From: Pyrocephalus nanus
Lineage: Eukaryota; Chordata; Aves; Passeriformes; Tyrannidae
Reading direction: 5' to 3'
Assembly (NCBI GenBank): GCA_038380795.1
Contig: CM076261.1
Location: 96,122,418-96,186,417, forward strand
Length of the DNA: 64,000 bases
Part shown: positions 19,316 to 31,022 of the stretch, piece after piece
How positions within the stretch are numbered: the stretch's first letter is position 1
How the letters are laid out: the number at the start of each line of letters is the position of its first letter
Notes under the pieces: model-generated
What the model was told of the DNA's origin: nothing
Databases searched by the model: none
The model's input: only the letters and a program-made list of their open reading frames with translations
Program-made: the position numbers and the translations under genes

Positions 19316-21040
19316 AGCACTGTCAGCTGGCGGCAGCTTGGAGGGCTTGGTTTGTGGGAGGCTTGGGTGGTTGGAGGTGTGTCAGGGAGGGCTGAATAAA
19401 CCCCCAGAGGCCAGGAGAGGTGTGATGTCATGAGGGAGGGGATTTGGTGGCCCTGGTGTGCTGAGGTTTGTGGGTGCTTTGTGCTGACTGGGCCCCCTCT
19501 TGTTGTGTGGGACTGGATGTCCCTCAGTGCTTGTGTTGCACCCAGGACTGCTGAGGGAGCCATTTGATGTGCTGGGGAGGACACTCTCCATCAGCTTGGA
19601 AAGGTCATAATCCTTTGGGGCACTTCCTGAGGGTTGAAAGAGAGCTGATCCCCTGGAATCATGATTTAGATCAGGGGAGAAGACCTGGAAAACTTGAGAC
19701 TGCTCAGGCTGAATTCAGGCTGCTCAGGTTCCATTCCTATTGTGTATTTGGATTTCTGAAATATATTACAAGGTTCTTTGTCATTTAAACTGTATTTCTT
19801 GACCACCTGAAGAAATGCAATAACCAAACCCCCAACGGGGCTCGATCCCTTTGTGCCCAGGCTGGACTGTGACCCCAATTCCCTTTTTCCACATTCAAGT
19901 CTTGAGGTTTCATAACATATAACCCAATATTGTAACATCTTGTACATGTGAACAAAACTGTAATTACTGGTGATTGGTCAGTGGGCTCCTCTATTCTTTC
20001 ATTTTGTGGATGTTCCTTTGTGGAATTGTGTGATTGCATGTCCTGCCCTTGAGGCCGTGTCCATCTGCCCCTGGCGGCAGCTTTCAAGGGACAGTTGGTG
20101 TTTGGGAGCAGTTCCGTGGAATCTGTGTCTCCAGCAGGGCTGAATCAGCAGTGGAAGCCTTGGAGAATTTGGGTGTCAGCAGTGAGGTCACCCCATGTTC
20201 TCATGTGCTCTCATTTGTGGGTGTGTTGTGGAGCGTGGACCCTCTTCTTTTGTACAACTGGGTGTCAATAAATCCCTGTGGTGCCCCCAGGAATGCCAGG
20301 GGAGCTCCTTGATGTGCTGTGGAGGTCACTGCTGATTGGTTTGGAAAGGTCCTCAATCCTCCAAGGGCTTCCTTATGGTGGAAAGAGGCCTCAGCCCCTC
20401 CTGTCCTGAAGGAAGCAAGAGGATGGATGTGGAACTGCAGAAGCTGGTCAGGGTGGCCTTGTTCCAGTGTTGTGTTCCATGTCATTTGTCACATTTACAG
20501 GACATTTACTCTGTGATGTGAACTGTATTTCCTGACCTGATCAAGGAATCCAATGAACAAGGAAGAAATTGGGCTGGCTCCCTTTGTTTCCAGGCTGGTC
20601 TGTGATGTCACTGCGCTGATTCCGCATTGAAGCCGTGAGGTTTCCTGCACATGACCCGTCAGTTTTAGTGTTGTGGTCCTGTGAGCCAAAAACCACAATT
20701 ACCAGTGGAAGGTCAGTGAGCTCCTCCTTCCCCCTCTGTCCTGGTGTGGGCATTCCTTTGTGGAATTCTGGGATTCCATGTCCTGCCCTTGAGGCCGTGT
20801 CCATCTGACCTTGGTGGCAGCTTTGTAGTATTTTGTAGCAAGTACTGGAGACCAAAGTTTGGTGTTGAAAGGTTGTGTCAGGGAGGGCTGGAGGTGTGAG
20901 CAAAGCTTTGGAGAGGTGGGGTGTGATCAGTGAGGTCCCCCCATGTCCCTCATGTGCTGTGGTTTGGGGTGTGTTGTGAGGAGGGGCCCCAAACCATCCC
21001 AGCCCTGTCAGGCTGGGCTGTACCTTTTCAGCTGGAGCAG
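19316..21040. repeat. Three tandem upstream modules above FK5
   Basis: Same modules as above FK3, displaced by 10,209 bp. Confidence 0.82.
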
Positions 21041-21423
21041 ACATGAGGAGCTGCCCCTTCCACTGCAGTCATTGCTGCCCTCCTTGGTTCCATCTCTGCC
21101 AGCCTGTCTCTATCCCTGGCCTTTGCCACTGGGATTGGGAAAGCAGTGCCTGTGATTCAGGGAGGCCTCCCGTGCTCCCCCCAGTCTCGTGTTGGTTCAT
21201 CCTTGGCGCTGGTCTGAGCTGGGCCCAGCAAGGTCCCACTCTGGGCTGCCAGTGCTGGGCTGTGCTGGGACCCGTGGGAAGGGCAAGTGGGGAAGGGTGA
21301 GGAGAACAAGCCCCGTGAGGAGCAGTGGCAGGGACTGGGGATGTTGGATTTTCAGCAAGAGAGGGGTGAGCTGGTTGCTCTCTGGAGTTCCCTGACTGGG
21401 GCTCAGAACAAGGGCAGTGTCAG

Positions 21424-21685
21424 TGTTGTGTCCCTGCTACCAAGCCATGAGAGGAGTGGAAATGGCTCAAGTTGCCCCAGGGAAGGTGGCATTGCCTCTA
21501 TGGGAAAATTCCTTCATGGGAAGGGTTGTCAGTTCTTGGCACAGGCTGCCCAGGGCAGTGGTGGAGTCCCCATCCCTGGAGGGCTGTAAAAGCCCTGTAG
21601 ATGTGGCACTTGGGGACATGGGTGAAGTGGTGGCTTTGGCTGTGCTGAGGAAATGGTTGGACTCAATAATCTTTTGCCTTTAGGT
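21424..21685 (+). mobile_element. CR1 3' end, plus strand (FK5-FK6 interval)
   Basis: Duplicate of the element in the FK3-FK4 interval at an offset of 10,209 bp. Confidence 0.82.
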
Positions 21686-21689
21686 TTTA

Positions 21690-22020
21690 GAATCATAGAA
21701 TATTTTGAATTGCAAGTGACCCATGAGGATCATTGAGTCCAATTCCCAGCCCAGGCACAGGACACCCAAGTAAGCCCATCATGGCCCTGAGAGCATTTTC
21801 GAAACCCTTCTTGACCTCAGACAGGCTTGGTGCTGTGCCCACTGTCCTGGGGAGCCTGTTCCAGCGCTCAACCACCTTCACCAAAGTGAAAACCTTTTTC
21901 CTGCTGTCCAGCCTAAGCCTATCCTGGCCCAGCTCCAGCCATTTCCTCGAGTGCTGTCTCTGGTCCTGAGAGAGAAGAGATCAGTCCCTGCCCCTGCACT
22001 GCCCCTCCAGAGTGAACCCA
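21690..22020 (-). mobile_element. CR1 3' end, minus strand (FK5-FK6 interval)
   Basis: Duplicate of the minus-strand element. Its minus-strand frame still reads VVERWNRLPR and TAPSL, the conserved CR1 ORF2 C-terminal motif. Confidence 0.84.
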
Positions 22021-22551
22021 GGTGGAATAACTTTGGCAAGGAAGTCAAGGATTTACAATGTGAGGGTGTACACAGATGGTGGTGGGATCTGTGTCCCTAG
22101 AAATGTAAAACTGAAGTGGTCATGGCACTGGGAATTCTGCTTTGCTGGTCTTGCTATAATGGGGGGGCAAAGCACTTGCTCTCCAGAGTTCCTTCCAAAC
22201 TGGATTATTTTTTGACTTTTTCTGATGGGAAGGTTTCAAAATCTTGGTGGGTGAGAGAGTTTGTGCAGTGTGTGCTGGCCCAGAGAGACTTTGGCAGAGG
22301 CTGTGCAGGAGAGCATTGTTGTGGGGAAGCCTTTGGTGCAGCAGGTGCTGGGTTTGTGCCCCGTTCTGGAAGGGCCCCAGCCTGTGCAGTGTGTGTGTTA
22401 GTGCTGGGGGGGTATTTGCTGACAAAGGGGTTGTGGCTCTTGCCCAAGTCCCCAGGAGCCCGTTGATCCCTGGCATTGTGGTGGGTGAGGATCTGAGCCC
22501 ATGGGAAATATAAAAGGCAAGGAGTTGTCTGAATGTGTGCTGCAGGAGAAC

Positions 22552-22699
22552 TTTATTAAGAGAAAAGAGAGAAAAATCGGGGAAAAAAGTTGAAGGGATC
22601 CAGTGTGAGGTGCAAATAGTGTGATCATGTGTTGAGGTCCTTTTGCATTGTCAGATTTTCCAGAGCCCCAAACTGGTGGTGTGAGAGGCGTTGTGGAGG
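22552..22699 (-). pseudogene. Ghost keratin gene G2: 3'UTR without CDS
   Basis: Same structure and same break point as the ghost between FK3 and FK4: poly(A) signal 22552-22557, 3'UTR ending GTGGAGG at 22699, then AAAGGAGATAAACC and a CR1 tail (about 22,710-22,870). The intact keratin 3' flank precedes it from about 22,245. The shared junction means the deletion happened once and was copied with the 10.2-kb duplication. Confidence 0.8.
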
Positions 22700-23201
22700 C
22701 AAAGGAGATAAACCTTCTGCCTTGTGAGGGAAGTCACAGAGTGGAAGAGGAGGTGGAGTCTCTCTGAAGTGGTCATTGGCCTGGAAAACCTGTTCTTGCT
22801 GGCCCTGCTTGACCAGGAGAGTTGAAGCACTTGAACTGCAGAGCTCCTGCCAAAGTCAATCATTTTGTGACAGCTTGGAGGGTTTGAGAGTCCTGCTGGG
22901 TTACAGAGTTTGAGCTGGCCCAGAGAGGCTTTGGCAGAGGTTTGTGCAGGAGAGCATTGTGGTGTCAAGGCCCTTGCTGTAGTAAGTGATGGGATTGTCC
23001 CATGTTCTGGAAGGTCCCCTCCATCCCCCTTCCATTGCCCTGGTGTGTTAGACCTGGTGAGAGATTTGTTAAGAAGGGTGTTGTGGCCCTTTTCCAACTC
23101 CCCAGTGGCCTCTTGATCCCCGGCACTGTGTTGGATGAGGATGAGAGAGCAACTGGAATTAAAAAGTAGAAGAGTCATGTCACGGTTTGATGCAGAAGAA
23201 T

Positions 23202-23207
23202 TTTATT
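23202..23207 (-). terminator. Poly(A) signal of FK6
   Basis: AATAAA on the minus strand; 3'UTR subtype shared with FK4. Confidence 0.78.
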
Positions 23208-23354
23208 GAGACAAAAGAGAGAAAAGACAGGAGAGACAAGTGGAATGGATCCACTGTGAGGTGCAAGTAGAGCGATCATGTGATGAGGTCCATTTGTTGT
23301 ATCAGATTTTGCAGAGCCCCGAGCTGGTGGTGTGAGGGGTGTTGTGGAGGACCC

Positions 23355-23690
23355 TCAGCAGGTGGAGCAGCCCCTGGTGCCGTAGCAGCCCAGGCCTCCC
23401 AGGCCGTAGCCAAAGGCCCGGGCAGAGCCGAGGCCGTAGCCAAAGGCCCCAAAGGCGCCGGAGATGGGCTGTCCCTGGGCATTGAGCTCCGTGCCCAGGG
23501 CAGCCCCTGCGGCGGATCCGACGGCGGAGCTCTGGGGGAAGGAGGTCATGATGGGCCCTGGCAGGGTGACGCGCACGGGGGAGGGCTGGATGAGGACGGT
23601 GGAGTCCTGGCACTGGGTGACACAGGGCTGGTTGCAGCTGTTGGCCAGCGGGGTGGGTGCGCAGGGGCGGCAGAGGTCGTAGCAGGCCAT
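23355..23690 (-). CDS. Feather-type beta-keratin FK6 (111 aa)
   Basis: Variant Ala11, Arg40, Ala60. Intron 23711-23954, intact TATA 24026-24031, poly(A) signal 23202-23207 (3'UTR subtype of FK4). The gene is a hybrid in context: its 3' side belongs to the FK4/ghost neighbourhood, while its upstream side (class A1, from 24,066) matches the 3,509-bp unit of FK1 at an offset of 21,976 bp. The junction lies inside the homogenised gene body. Confidence 0.95.
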   Translation of the reverse strand: MACYDLCRPCAPTPLANSCNQPCVTQCQDSTVLIQPSPVRVTLPGPIMTSFPQSSAVGSAAGAALGTELNAQGQPISGAFGAFGYGLGSARAFGYGLGGLGCYGTRGCSTC

Positions 23691-24025
23691 GGGTGTGGTG
23701 TGGAGGGGCCCTGTGAGGGCAGGGAAGAGAAGAGAAGAGGTGAGAAGAGCAGAGCAGAGAGGGGGCTGAGGCAGCGCAGGGCCGTGGGGGTGCGAGGGGC
23801 GGTGTTGGCGGAGGGCGAGGCAGTGGGGAGGCTGCTGTGGGGCTGTGGGGAGGCGTGAGGGCTGCTGAGGCTGGGGCAGAGCGTGCTGGGAGAGAGGGGC
23901 CAGGGGGGCGGTGTGGCAGGAGCAGGAGGGGGTTGTCAGGGGCTGCAGGCTCACCTTGTTGGCGGCACAGAAGGCAGGAGAAGGCGTCAGGAGAAGCGTG
24001 GCAGGGAGAGAGGCGCTGGGCCGGC

Positions 24026-24031
24026 TTTTAT
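24026..24031 (-). promoter_or_regulatory. TATA-type box of FK6
   Basis: Intact CATAAAAG; class A1 upstream sequence. Confidence 0.8.
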
Positions 24032-24169
24032 GCTGCTCCCGCAGGGGCGGCACAGCCTTGGCCCAGGCCCTTGGGGCATTTCTCAGGCAGCAGCTCTTGC
24101 CTGGCCCAGCCTGGCCAGTCCTGAGCTGGGCGTGTTTTCCTTCCCCAGCTCTGCAATGGCCTGTCCTGC

Positions 24170-25126
24170 CCTTGAGGCCGTGTCCATCTGCCCTTGGCGG
24201 CAGCTTTCAAGGGACAGTTGGTGTTTAGGAGCAGTTCCGTGGAATCTGCGTCTCCAGCAGGGCTGAATCAGCAGTGGAAGCCTTGGAGAATTTGGGTGTC
24301 AGCAGTGAGGTCACCCCATGTTCTCATGTGCTCTCATTTGTGGGTGTGTTGTGGAGTGTGGACCCTCTTCTTTTGTACAACTGGGTGTCAATAAATCCCT
24401 GGGCTGCTCCCAGGAATGCCAGGGGAGCTCCTTGATGTGCTGTGGAGGTCACTGTTGATTGGTTTGGGAAGGTCATCAATCCTCCAAGGGCTTCCTTATG
24501 GTGGAAAGAGGCCTCAGCCCCTCCTGTCCTGAAGGAAGCAAGAGGATGGATGTGGAAGTGCAGAAGCTGGTCAGGGTGGCCTTGTTCCAGTGTTGTGTTC
24601 CATGTCATTTCTCACATTTACAGGACATTTACTCTGTGATGTGACCTGTATTTCCTGGACTGATCAAGGAATGCAATGAACAAGGAACAAATTGGGCTGG
24701 CTCCCTTTGTTTCCAGGCTGGTCTGTGATGTCACTGCGCTGATTCCGCATTGAAGCCGTGAGGTTTCCTGCACATGACCCGTCAGTTTTAGTGTTGTGGT
24801 CCTGTGAGCCAAAAACCACAATTACCAGTGGAAGGTCAGTGAGCTCCTCCTTCCCCCTCTGTCATGGTGTGGGCATTCCTTTGTGGAATTCTGGGATTCC
24901 ATGTTTAGATTTTAAGGCCATGTCCATCTGACCTTGGCAGCAGCTTTTCACTGTGAGTATTAGAGGCCAAAGGCTGGAGTTGATGGTGCCTGTCAGGGGG
25001 TGCTGGAGATGTGAGCAAAGCTTTGGAGAGGTGGGGTGTGATCAGTGAGGTCCCCCCGTGTCCCTGGTGTGCTGTGGTTTGGGGTGTGTTGTGAGGAGGG
25101 GCCCCAAACCATCCCAGCCCTGTCAG
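24170..25126. repeat. Upstream modules above FK6
   Basis: One full (24,170-24,913) and one partial module, matching those above FK1. Confidence 0.8.
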
Positions 25127-25882
25127 GCTGCTCTGGGCTTTCCCATGTGCCTGGGCTGAGGTGTTGCCCCTTCCCTCACCTTCCATCCCTCTCCCCTTTG
25201 CTGCCACCTACCTAAGCCTGACACTAGACCTGACTGTTCCTGCTGACTGTGCTCTGGGGGGGTTTGGTTCCATCTCCCTTTTAAGGTTTTGATACCTGTG
25301 GCCTTTTGGGCCCTGTCCTGGGCTGAGTGCCAGGGGGTGAGGTCCCTTGTCTGGGCATCTTTTGTGTCTGCTGGGCAGGAAGAGGATTTGGGGGTGCCCA
25401 GGGTTGTTGGACACGAGCATTGCCTGATCCCAGAGCCTGCCCAAAAGGCCAGGCTGTGTCAGTGCCCAGTGTGGGGGGTGAGAAGTGTCTGCAGGGCTGG
25501 GCCCAGAGCCTTGGGGTGAGTGGCCCAAAGGGCAGATGGAACAAGTGTGCAGTGCTGTAGGCCAGGAGCTGCATCCCTTGGGCCAGCCCTGAAAACAGGA
25601 GTGGTCATGGCCATGGCCATGTCCTGGAGTTGAGCAAGGGCAGGGGCACAGTGCTGTTTGTGGGAGGGCTCAGCCCAGGCAGGAGGAATGTCTGGGCATG
25701 AATTGGATCAGTTGTTTTCATATAAAATGTCTCTTATTGGGACATGACTTTGTAGTCCTGCTGGAGAGCAAATGGCCCAGGAATTGGCCTTGAACCTGTG
25801 TGGGGAAAAGGGCCAGAAGTGTCCAGGTGAGGACTGGGAGTTGTGTGATGAAGTAGTTGGTGGTGACTCTTGCTGTCCCCTA

Positions 25883-26390
25883 AGCACTGGTGAGGTCCCA
25901 CGTGAGGAGCTGTTTGCACTTTTGGGCTCCTCAGTGTGAAAGGAAAGTCAATTCAGTGAATCCAGAGCAGTGAATGGCCACAAAGATACTGAAGGGGCTG
26001 GAGCATCTTGGCAAGTGGAGAGGCTGAGAGAGCTGGGAGTGCCAGGAGACAAGGCTGGCCAGGGCAGTGTCATCAGTGTTGGTGAATCCCTGGTGGCAGG
26101 GAAGGAAGTGGAGGGAGCCCAGCTCTTGTCAGCAGAGCACACGGGCAGGACAAGGGGCCATGGGCACAGGGGAAACAGATGGAGTTCTGTGATCAAGGAA
26201 GGCAAGGATTTTTCATGCACTGGAGATGATAGAGTGGAAGAGGAGATGGATTCTCTGTCCTGGCAGATCTCACACTGAACTGGCCCTGGTCCTGGAAATC
26301 CTGCTCTTGCTGGTTTTGCTTGAGCAGCAGAGTTGAAGCACTTGCACTCCATCCTGCCAAAGTGGGTGATGTTGTGACTCTGGTGCGCAG
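25883..26390 (+). mobile_element. Old CR1 3' fragment downstream of FK7
   Basis: Same element and orientation, with a few substitutions against the FK1 copy. Confidence 0.72.
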
Positions 26391-26709
26391 GTGTGAGAGT
26401 GGTGGTGGGTGAGAGAGTTTGTGCAGTGTGTGCTGGCCCAGAGAGACTTTGGCAGAGGCTGTGCAGGAGAGCATTGTTGTGGGGAAGCCTTTGGTGCAGC
26501 AGGTGCTGGGTTTGTGGCCCGTTCTGGAAGGGCCCCAGCCTGTGCAGTGTGTGTGTTAGTGCTGGGGGGGTATTTGCTGACAAGGAGGTTGTGGCTCTTG
26601 CCCAACTCATCAGGAGCCCGTTGATCCCCGGCATTGTGGTGGGTGAGGATCTAAGCCCATGGGAAATAAAAAAGGCAAGGAGTCATCTGAATGTGTGCTG
26701 CAGGAGAAC

Positions 26710-26715
26710 TTTATT
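26710..26715 (-). terminator. Poly(A) signal of FK7
   Basis: AATAAA on the minus strand; short 3'UTR class. Confidence 0.8.
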
Positions 26716-26862
26716 GAGACAAAAGAGAGAAGAGACAAGAGAAAGAAGAGGAAGGGATCCACTGTGATGTGGAAGTAGAGCGATCATGTGATGAGGTCCA
26801 TTTGTTGTATCAGATTTTTGCAGAGCCCTGAGCTGGTGGTGTGAGGGGGTTGTGGAGGACCC

Positions 26863-27198
26863 TCAGCAGGTGGAGCAGCCCCTGGTGCCGTAGCAGCCCA
26901 GGCCTCCCAGGCCGTAGCCAAAGGCCCGGGCAGAGCCGAGGCCGTAGCCAAAGGCCCCAAAGGCGCCGGAGATGGGCTGTCCCTGCGCATTGAGCTCCGT
27001 GCCCAGGGCAGCCCCTGCGGCGGATCCGACGGCAGAGCTCTGGGGGAAGGAGGTCATGATGGGCCCTGGCAGGGTGACGAGCACGGGGGAGGGCTGGATG
27101 AGGACGGTGGAGTCCTGGCACTGGGTGACACAGGGCTGGTTGCAGCTGTTGGCCAGCGGGGTGGGTGCGCAGGGGCGGCAGAGGTCGTAGCAGGCCAT
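26863..27198 (-). CDS. Feather-type beta-keratin FK7 (111 aa)
   Basis: Variant Ala11, Leu40, Ala60. It carries more private changes than its neighbours: silent changes at codons 55 and 71, a 3-bp deletion in exon 1 beside the donor (now CCAAG|GTGAGC), and a shortened 3'UTR near 26,845. Intron 27219-27462, intact TATA 27531-27536, poly(A) signal 26710-26715, upstream class B. Downstream sequence follows the 3,509-bp unit. The extra changes suggest it has escaped recent homogenisation. Confidence 0.95.
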   Translation of the reverse strand: MACYDLCRPCAPTPLANSCNQPCVTQCQDSTVLIQPSPVLVTLPGPIMTSFPQSSAVGSAAGAALGTELNAQGQPISGAFGAFGYGLGSARAFGYGLGGLGCYGTRGCSTC

Positions 27199-27530
27199 GG
27201 GTGTGGTGTGGAGGGGCCCTGTGAGGGCAGGGAAGAGAAGAGAAGAGGTGAGAAGAGCAGAGCAGAGAGGGGGCTGAGGCAGCGCAGGGCCGTGGGGGTG
27301 CGAGGGGCGGTGTTGGCGGAGGGCGAGGCAGTGGGGAGGCTGCTGTGGGGCTGTGGGGAGGCGTGAGGGCTGCTGAGGCTGGGGCAGAGCGTGCTGGGAG
27401 AGAGGGGCCAGGGGGGCAGTGTGGCAGGAGCAGGAGGGGGTTGTCAGGGGCTGCAGGCTCACCTTGGCGGCACAGAAGGCAGGAGAAGGCGTCAGGAGAA
27501 GCGTGGCAGGGAGAGAGGCGCTGGGCCGGC

Positions 27531-27536
27531 TTTTAT
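27531..27536 (-). promoter_or_regulatory. TATA-type box of FK7
   Basis: Intact CATAAAAG; class B upstream sequence. Confidence 0.8.
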
Positions 27537-27566
27537 GCTGCTCCCGCAGGGGCGGCACAGCCTTGG

Positions 27567-29290
27567 CCCAGCACTGTCAGCTGGCGGCAGCTTGGAGGGG
27601 TTGGTTTGTGGGAGGCTTGGGTGGTTGGAGGTGTGTCAGGGAGGGCTGAATAAACCCCCAGAGCCCAGGAGAGGTGTGATGTCATGAGGGGGTGATTTGG
27701 TGGCCCTGGTGTGCTGTGGTTTGTGGGTGTGTTGGGAATTGTTGATCCTCTCCTATGTTCTCCTGGGTGTCCATCAGCCGTTGTGTTGCACTCAGGAATG
27801 CTGAGGGAGCTGGGTGATGTTCAGGGGTCACTCTCCAATAGCTTGGAAAAGTCACAGTGCCTGGAAGCGCTTCCTGATGGGAAAGGAGAGCTCATTCCCC
27901 TCCTGACTTGAACAGGATCAAGGGAGAGGAACTGGAGAATTCAGGACTGGTCACGTTGGCCTTGTTCCAGTGTTATGTTCCATTTGCATTTCTCAAGCTC
28001 ATGTGACAACATCCTCTGTCATTCAAAGTGTGTGTTTTTGCCTCATTAAGAAATCCAAGAAAGAAACAACCAGCTGGGCCTGATCCCTTTTTGCCCAGGC
28101 TGGGCTGTGACATCAGTTGGCTTTTTTCACAGTCAGGGCATGACGTTTCTTAATTTATAAGCCAAGGTTGTAACATCCTAGACCTTTGATGAAAGAACTA
28201 GAATCACTAGTGGACAGTTTACAAGCTCCTGTCAAATCTTCTGTCACAAAAAAGGAATTCCTGTGTGGAATTCTGTGATTGCATGTCCTGGCCTTGAGGC
28301 CGTGTCCATCTGCCCTTGGCGGCAGCTTTCAAGGGACAGTTGGTGTTTGGGAGCAGTTCCGTGGAATCTGCGTCTCCAGCAGGGCTGAATCAGCAGTGGA
28401 AGCCTTGGAGAATTTGGGTGTCAGCAGTGAGGTCACCCCATGTTCTCATGTGCTCTCATTTGTGGGTGTGTTGTGGAGCGTGGACCCTCTTCTTTTGTAC
28501 AACTGGGTGTCAATAAATCCCTGTGCTGCCCCCAGGAATGCCAGGGGAGCTCCTTGATGTGCTGTGGAGGTCACTGTTGATTGGTTTGGAAAGGTCCTCA
28601 ATCCTCCAAGGGCTTCCTTCTGGTGGAAAGAGGCCTCAGCCCCTCCTGTCCTGAAGGAAGCAAGAGGATGGATGTGGAACTGCAGAAGCTGGTCAGGATG
28701 GCCTTGTTCCAGTGTTGTGTTCCATGTCATTTCTCACATTAACAGGACATTAACCCTGTGATGTGACCTGTATTTCCTGGCCTGATCAAGGAATGCAATG
28801 AACAAGGAACAAATTGGGCTGGCTCCCTTTGTTTCCAGGCTGGTCTGTGATGTCACTGCGCTGATTCCGCATTGAAGCCGTGAGGTTTCCTGCACATGAC
28901 CCGTCAGTTTTAGTGTTGTGTCTCTGTGAGCAACAAAGCACAATTACCAGTGGAAGGTCAGTGAGCTCCTCCTTCCCCCTCTGTCCTGTTGTGGGCATTC
29001 CTTTGTGGAATTGTGGGATTCCATGTCCTGCCCTTGAGGCCGTGTCCATCTGACCTTGGTGGCAGCTTTGAATTGTGAGCGTTGGAGACCAGATATCTGT
29101 GTTTAAAGGTTGTGTCAGGGAGTGCTGGAGATGTGAGCAAAGCTTTGGAGAGGTGGGGTGTGATCAGTGAGGTCCCCCCGTGTCCCTGGTGTGCTGTGGT
29201 TTGGGGGGTGTTGTGAGGAGAGGCCCCAAACCATCCCAGCCCTGTCAGGCTGGGCTGTACCTTTTTAGCTGGACCAGACATGAGGAGCTG
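27567..29290. repeat. Three tandem upstream modules above FK7
   Basis: Module starts at about 27,567, 28,292 and 29,032. The first is a class B start joined to the subtype with ATTTGCAT near 27,989. Confidence 0.8.
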
Positions 29291-29599
29291 CCCCTTCCAC
29301 TGCAGTCATTGCTCCCCTCCTTGGTTCCATCTCTGCCAGCCTGTCTCTATCCCTGGCCTTTCCCAGTGGGATTGGGAAAGCAGTGCCTGTGATTCAGGGA
29401 GGCCTCCCGTGCTCCCCCCAGTCTCGTGTTGGTTCATCCTTGGCGCTGGTCTGAGCTGGGCCCAGCAAGGTCCCACTCTGGGCTGCCAGTGCTGGGCTGT
29501 GCTGGGACCCGTGGGAAGGGCAAGTGGGGAAGGGTGAGGAGAACAAGCCCCGTGAGGAGCAGTGGCAGGGACTGGGGATGTTGGATTTTCAGCAAGAGA

Positions 29600-29925
29600 G
29601 GGGTGATCCTGTTCTGCTCCAGATTGCACTGAACGGAGCTCGGGTTAAGGGTCTGTCAGTGTTGCCTCCGAAGCACCAAGATGCAGGAGAAGAGGAAACA
29701 GAGCCAAGTTTGCCCTGTGCAGGCTGAGTTTGTGATTAGGGAAAATGCCTTCCCAGAAAGGGCTGTGCAGCCCTGGCACAGGCTGCCCAGGGCAGTGGTG
29801 GAGTCCCCATTGCTGGAGGGATGTAAGAGCCGTGGAGATGTGGCACTTGGGGTGGTGGGTTAGTGGTGGCCTTGGCAGTGCTGGAGCAGGTTGCACTCAG
29901 TGATCTCTTCCATTTCTGTCCTTTG
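29600..29925 (+). mobile_element. CR1 3' end (FK7-FK8 interval)
   Basis: GGCACAGGCTGCCCAGGGCA and GTGGAGTCCCCATTGCTGG, then GCACTTGGGGTGGTGGG and GCACTCAGTGATCTCTTCCA, a CR1 tail lacking the terminal octamer repeat. Confidence 0.78.
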
Positions 29926-30479
29926 CAGCCCAAAGGTTTGTGAGGTTTGCTGGTTCCCTGAGGAGCTGGGATGTCTTGCAGTAAGAGTTGGACTCGGTGT
30001 TAAGGCCCTTTTGCAGCTGAAGTGACTGCCTGGGTTTTGGAGGCAGCTGCTGCGAGGGAGCAGAGGGCAAATGGGAGCGGCAGCAGGGGAGGCTGAGCCA
30101 GGGCCTTTGGGGTCTGGAGCTGTGTCAGTGCTGAGGGGGGAGGCCTCTCCTCTTGCTGGCTTTGCCCTGAGGAAATGGTGCTTGCTTGAGCTCTGTGTCC
30201 CATCTGTGCCAGGACTCCCCCTGGGGATGAGGAGGGAGCTGTGGCTGGTGTTGAACTAGAGCCTTTGTAAAGCCTTAGAGGGGCCTTCCCTTTCGGTGCT
30301 GCAAGAGTGCTGAGCAAGGAAGGGTTTGCTCAGAGTGTAGTGAGGGGACTGGGAGGGTGTGAGGGCCCAGAGGGCTGTGATGAGTGGCCCAAAGTCCAGA
30401 TGGAGGCAAGTGTGCAGTGCTGTATCCCAGGAGTTGGATGTGTGGAGCCAAGTGTGTTCAACACCCTCAGTGATCCTTC
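29926..30479. other. Unassigned spacer in the FK7-FK8 interval
   Basis: GC-rich, between two CR1 pieces. It recurs at about 57,721-58,275 in the FK14-FK15 interval with few changes. The short open frames differ between copies in start and end, so I see no gene. Confidence 0.5.
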
Positions 30480-31022
30480 CCCTGGAATCAGCGCTGGTGA
30501 GGCCACACCTTGAGTGTTGTGTTCAGTTCTGGGCCCCTCAGGTCAGGAAGGACTTGGAGGGTCTGGAGCAGGTCCAGAGAAGAGCAACCAGGCTGGGGAA
30601 GGGACTGGAGCACAACTGCTGTGAGGAGAGGCTGAGGGAGCTGGGGTTGTTTAGTCTGGAGAAGAGGAGGTTCAGGGGTGACCCCATCACTCTCTACAAC
30701 TCCCTGAGAGGAGGTTGTAGCCAGGTGGGGGTCGGTCTCTTCTCCCAGGCAATCAGCAGCAGGACAAGAGGGCACGGGCTTAAGCTGTGCCAGGGGAGGT
30801 TTAGGTTGGATATTAGAAAGAAGTTCTTTGCAGAGAGAGTGATCAGGCATTGGAATGGCCTGCCCAGAGAGGTGGTGGATTCCCTGTCCCTGAAGGTTTT
30901 TAAGCTGAGGCTGGATGTGGCACTGAGTGCCATGATCTGGTAATCACAGTGGGGTTGGATCAAGGGTTGGACTTGATGATCTCGGAGGTCTCTTCCAACC
31001 CAGTTAATTCTATGATTCTATG
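30480..31022 (+). mobile_element. CR1 3' fragment with open ORF2 C-terminus
   Basis: The best-preserved CR1 here. The plus frame reads [20 protein letters not shown], then [43 protein letters not shown] and [10 protein letters not shown], the C-terminal part of the CR1 ORF2 protein, ending at a stop at 30943. It ends in the CR1 terminal octamer repeat ATTCTATGATTCTATGAT (about 31,006-31,022). It interrupts, at CACCCTCAG (about 30,471), sequence that runs on differently at 58,275. 5'-truncated, no reverse transcriptase, so inactive. Confidence 0.92.

Larger units (their letters stand above)
18450..23690. repeat. 10.2-kb-spaced duplication, right copy (FK5-FK6)
   Basis: Partner of the FK3-FK4 block, separated from it by the interval that carries the solo LTR. 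Confidence 0.88.
24066..26709. other. FK6-FK7 spacer
   Basis: A diverged copy of the FK1-FK2 spacer: class A1 region, modules, featureless spacer (25,130-25,880), CR1 fragment and 3' flank (26,391-26,709). Confidence 0.78.
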
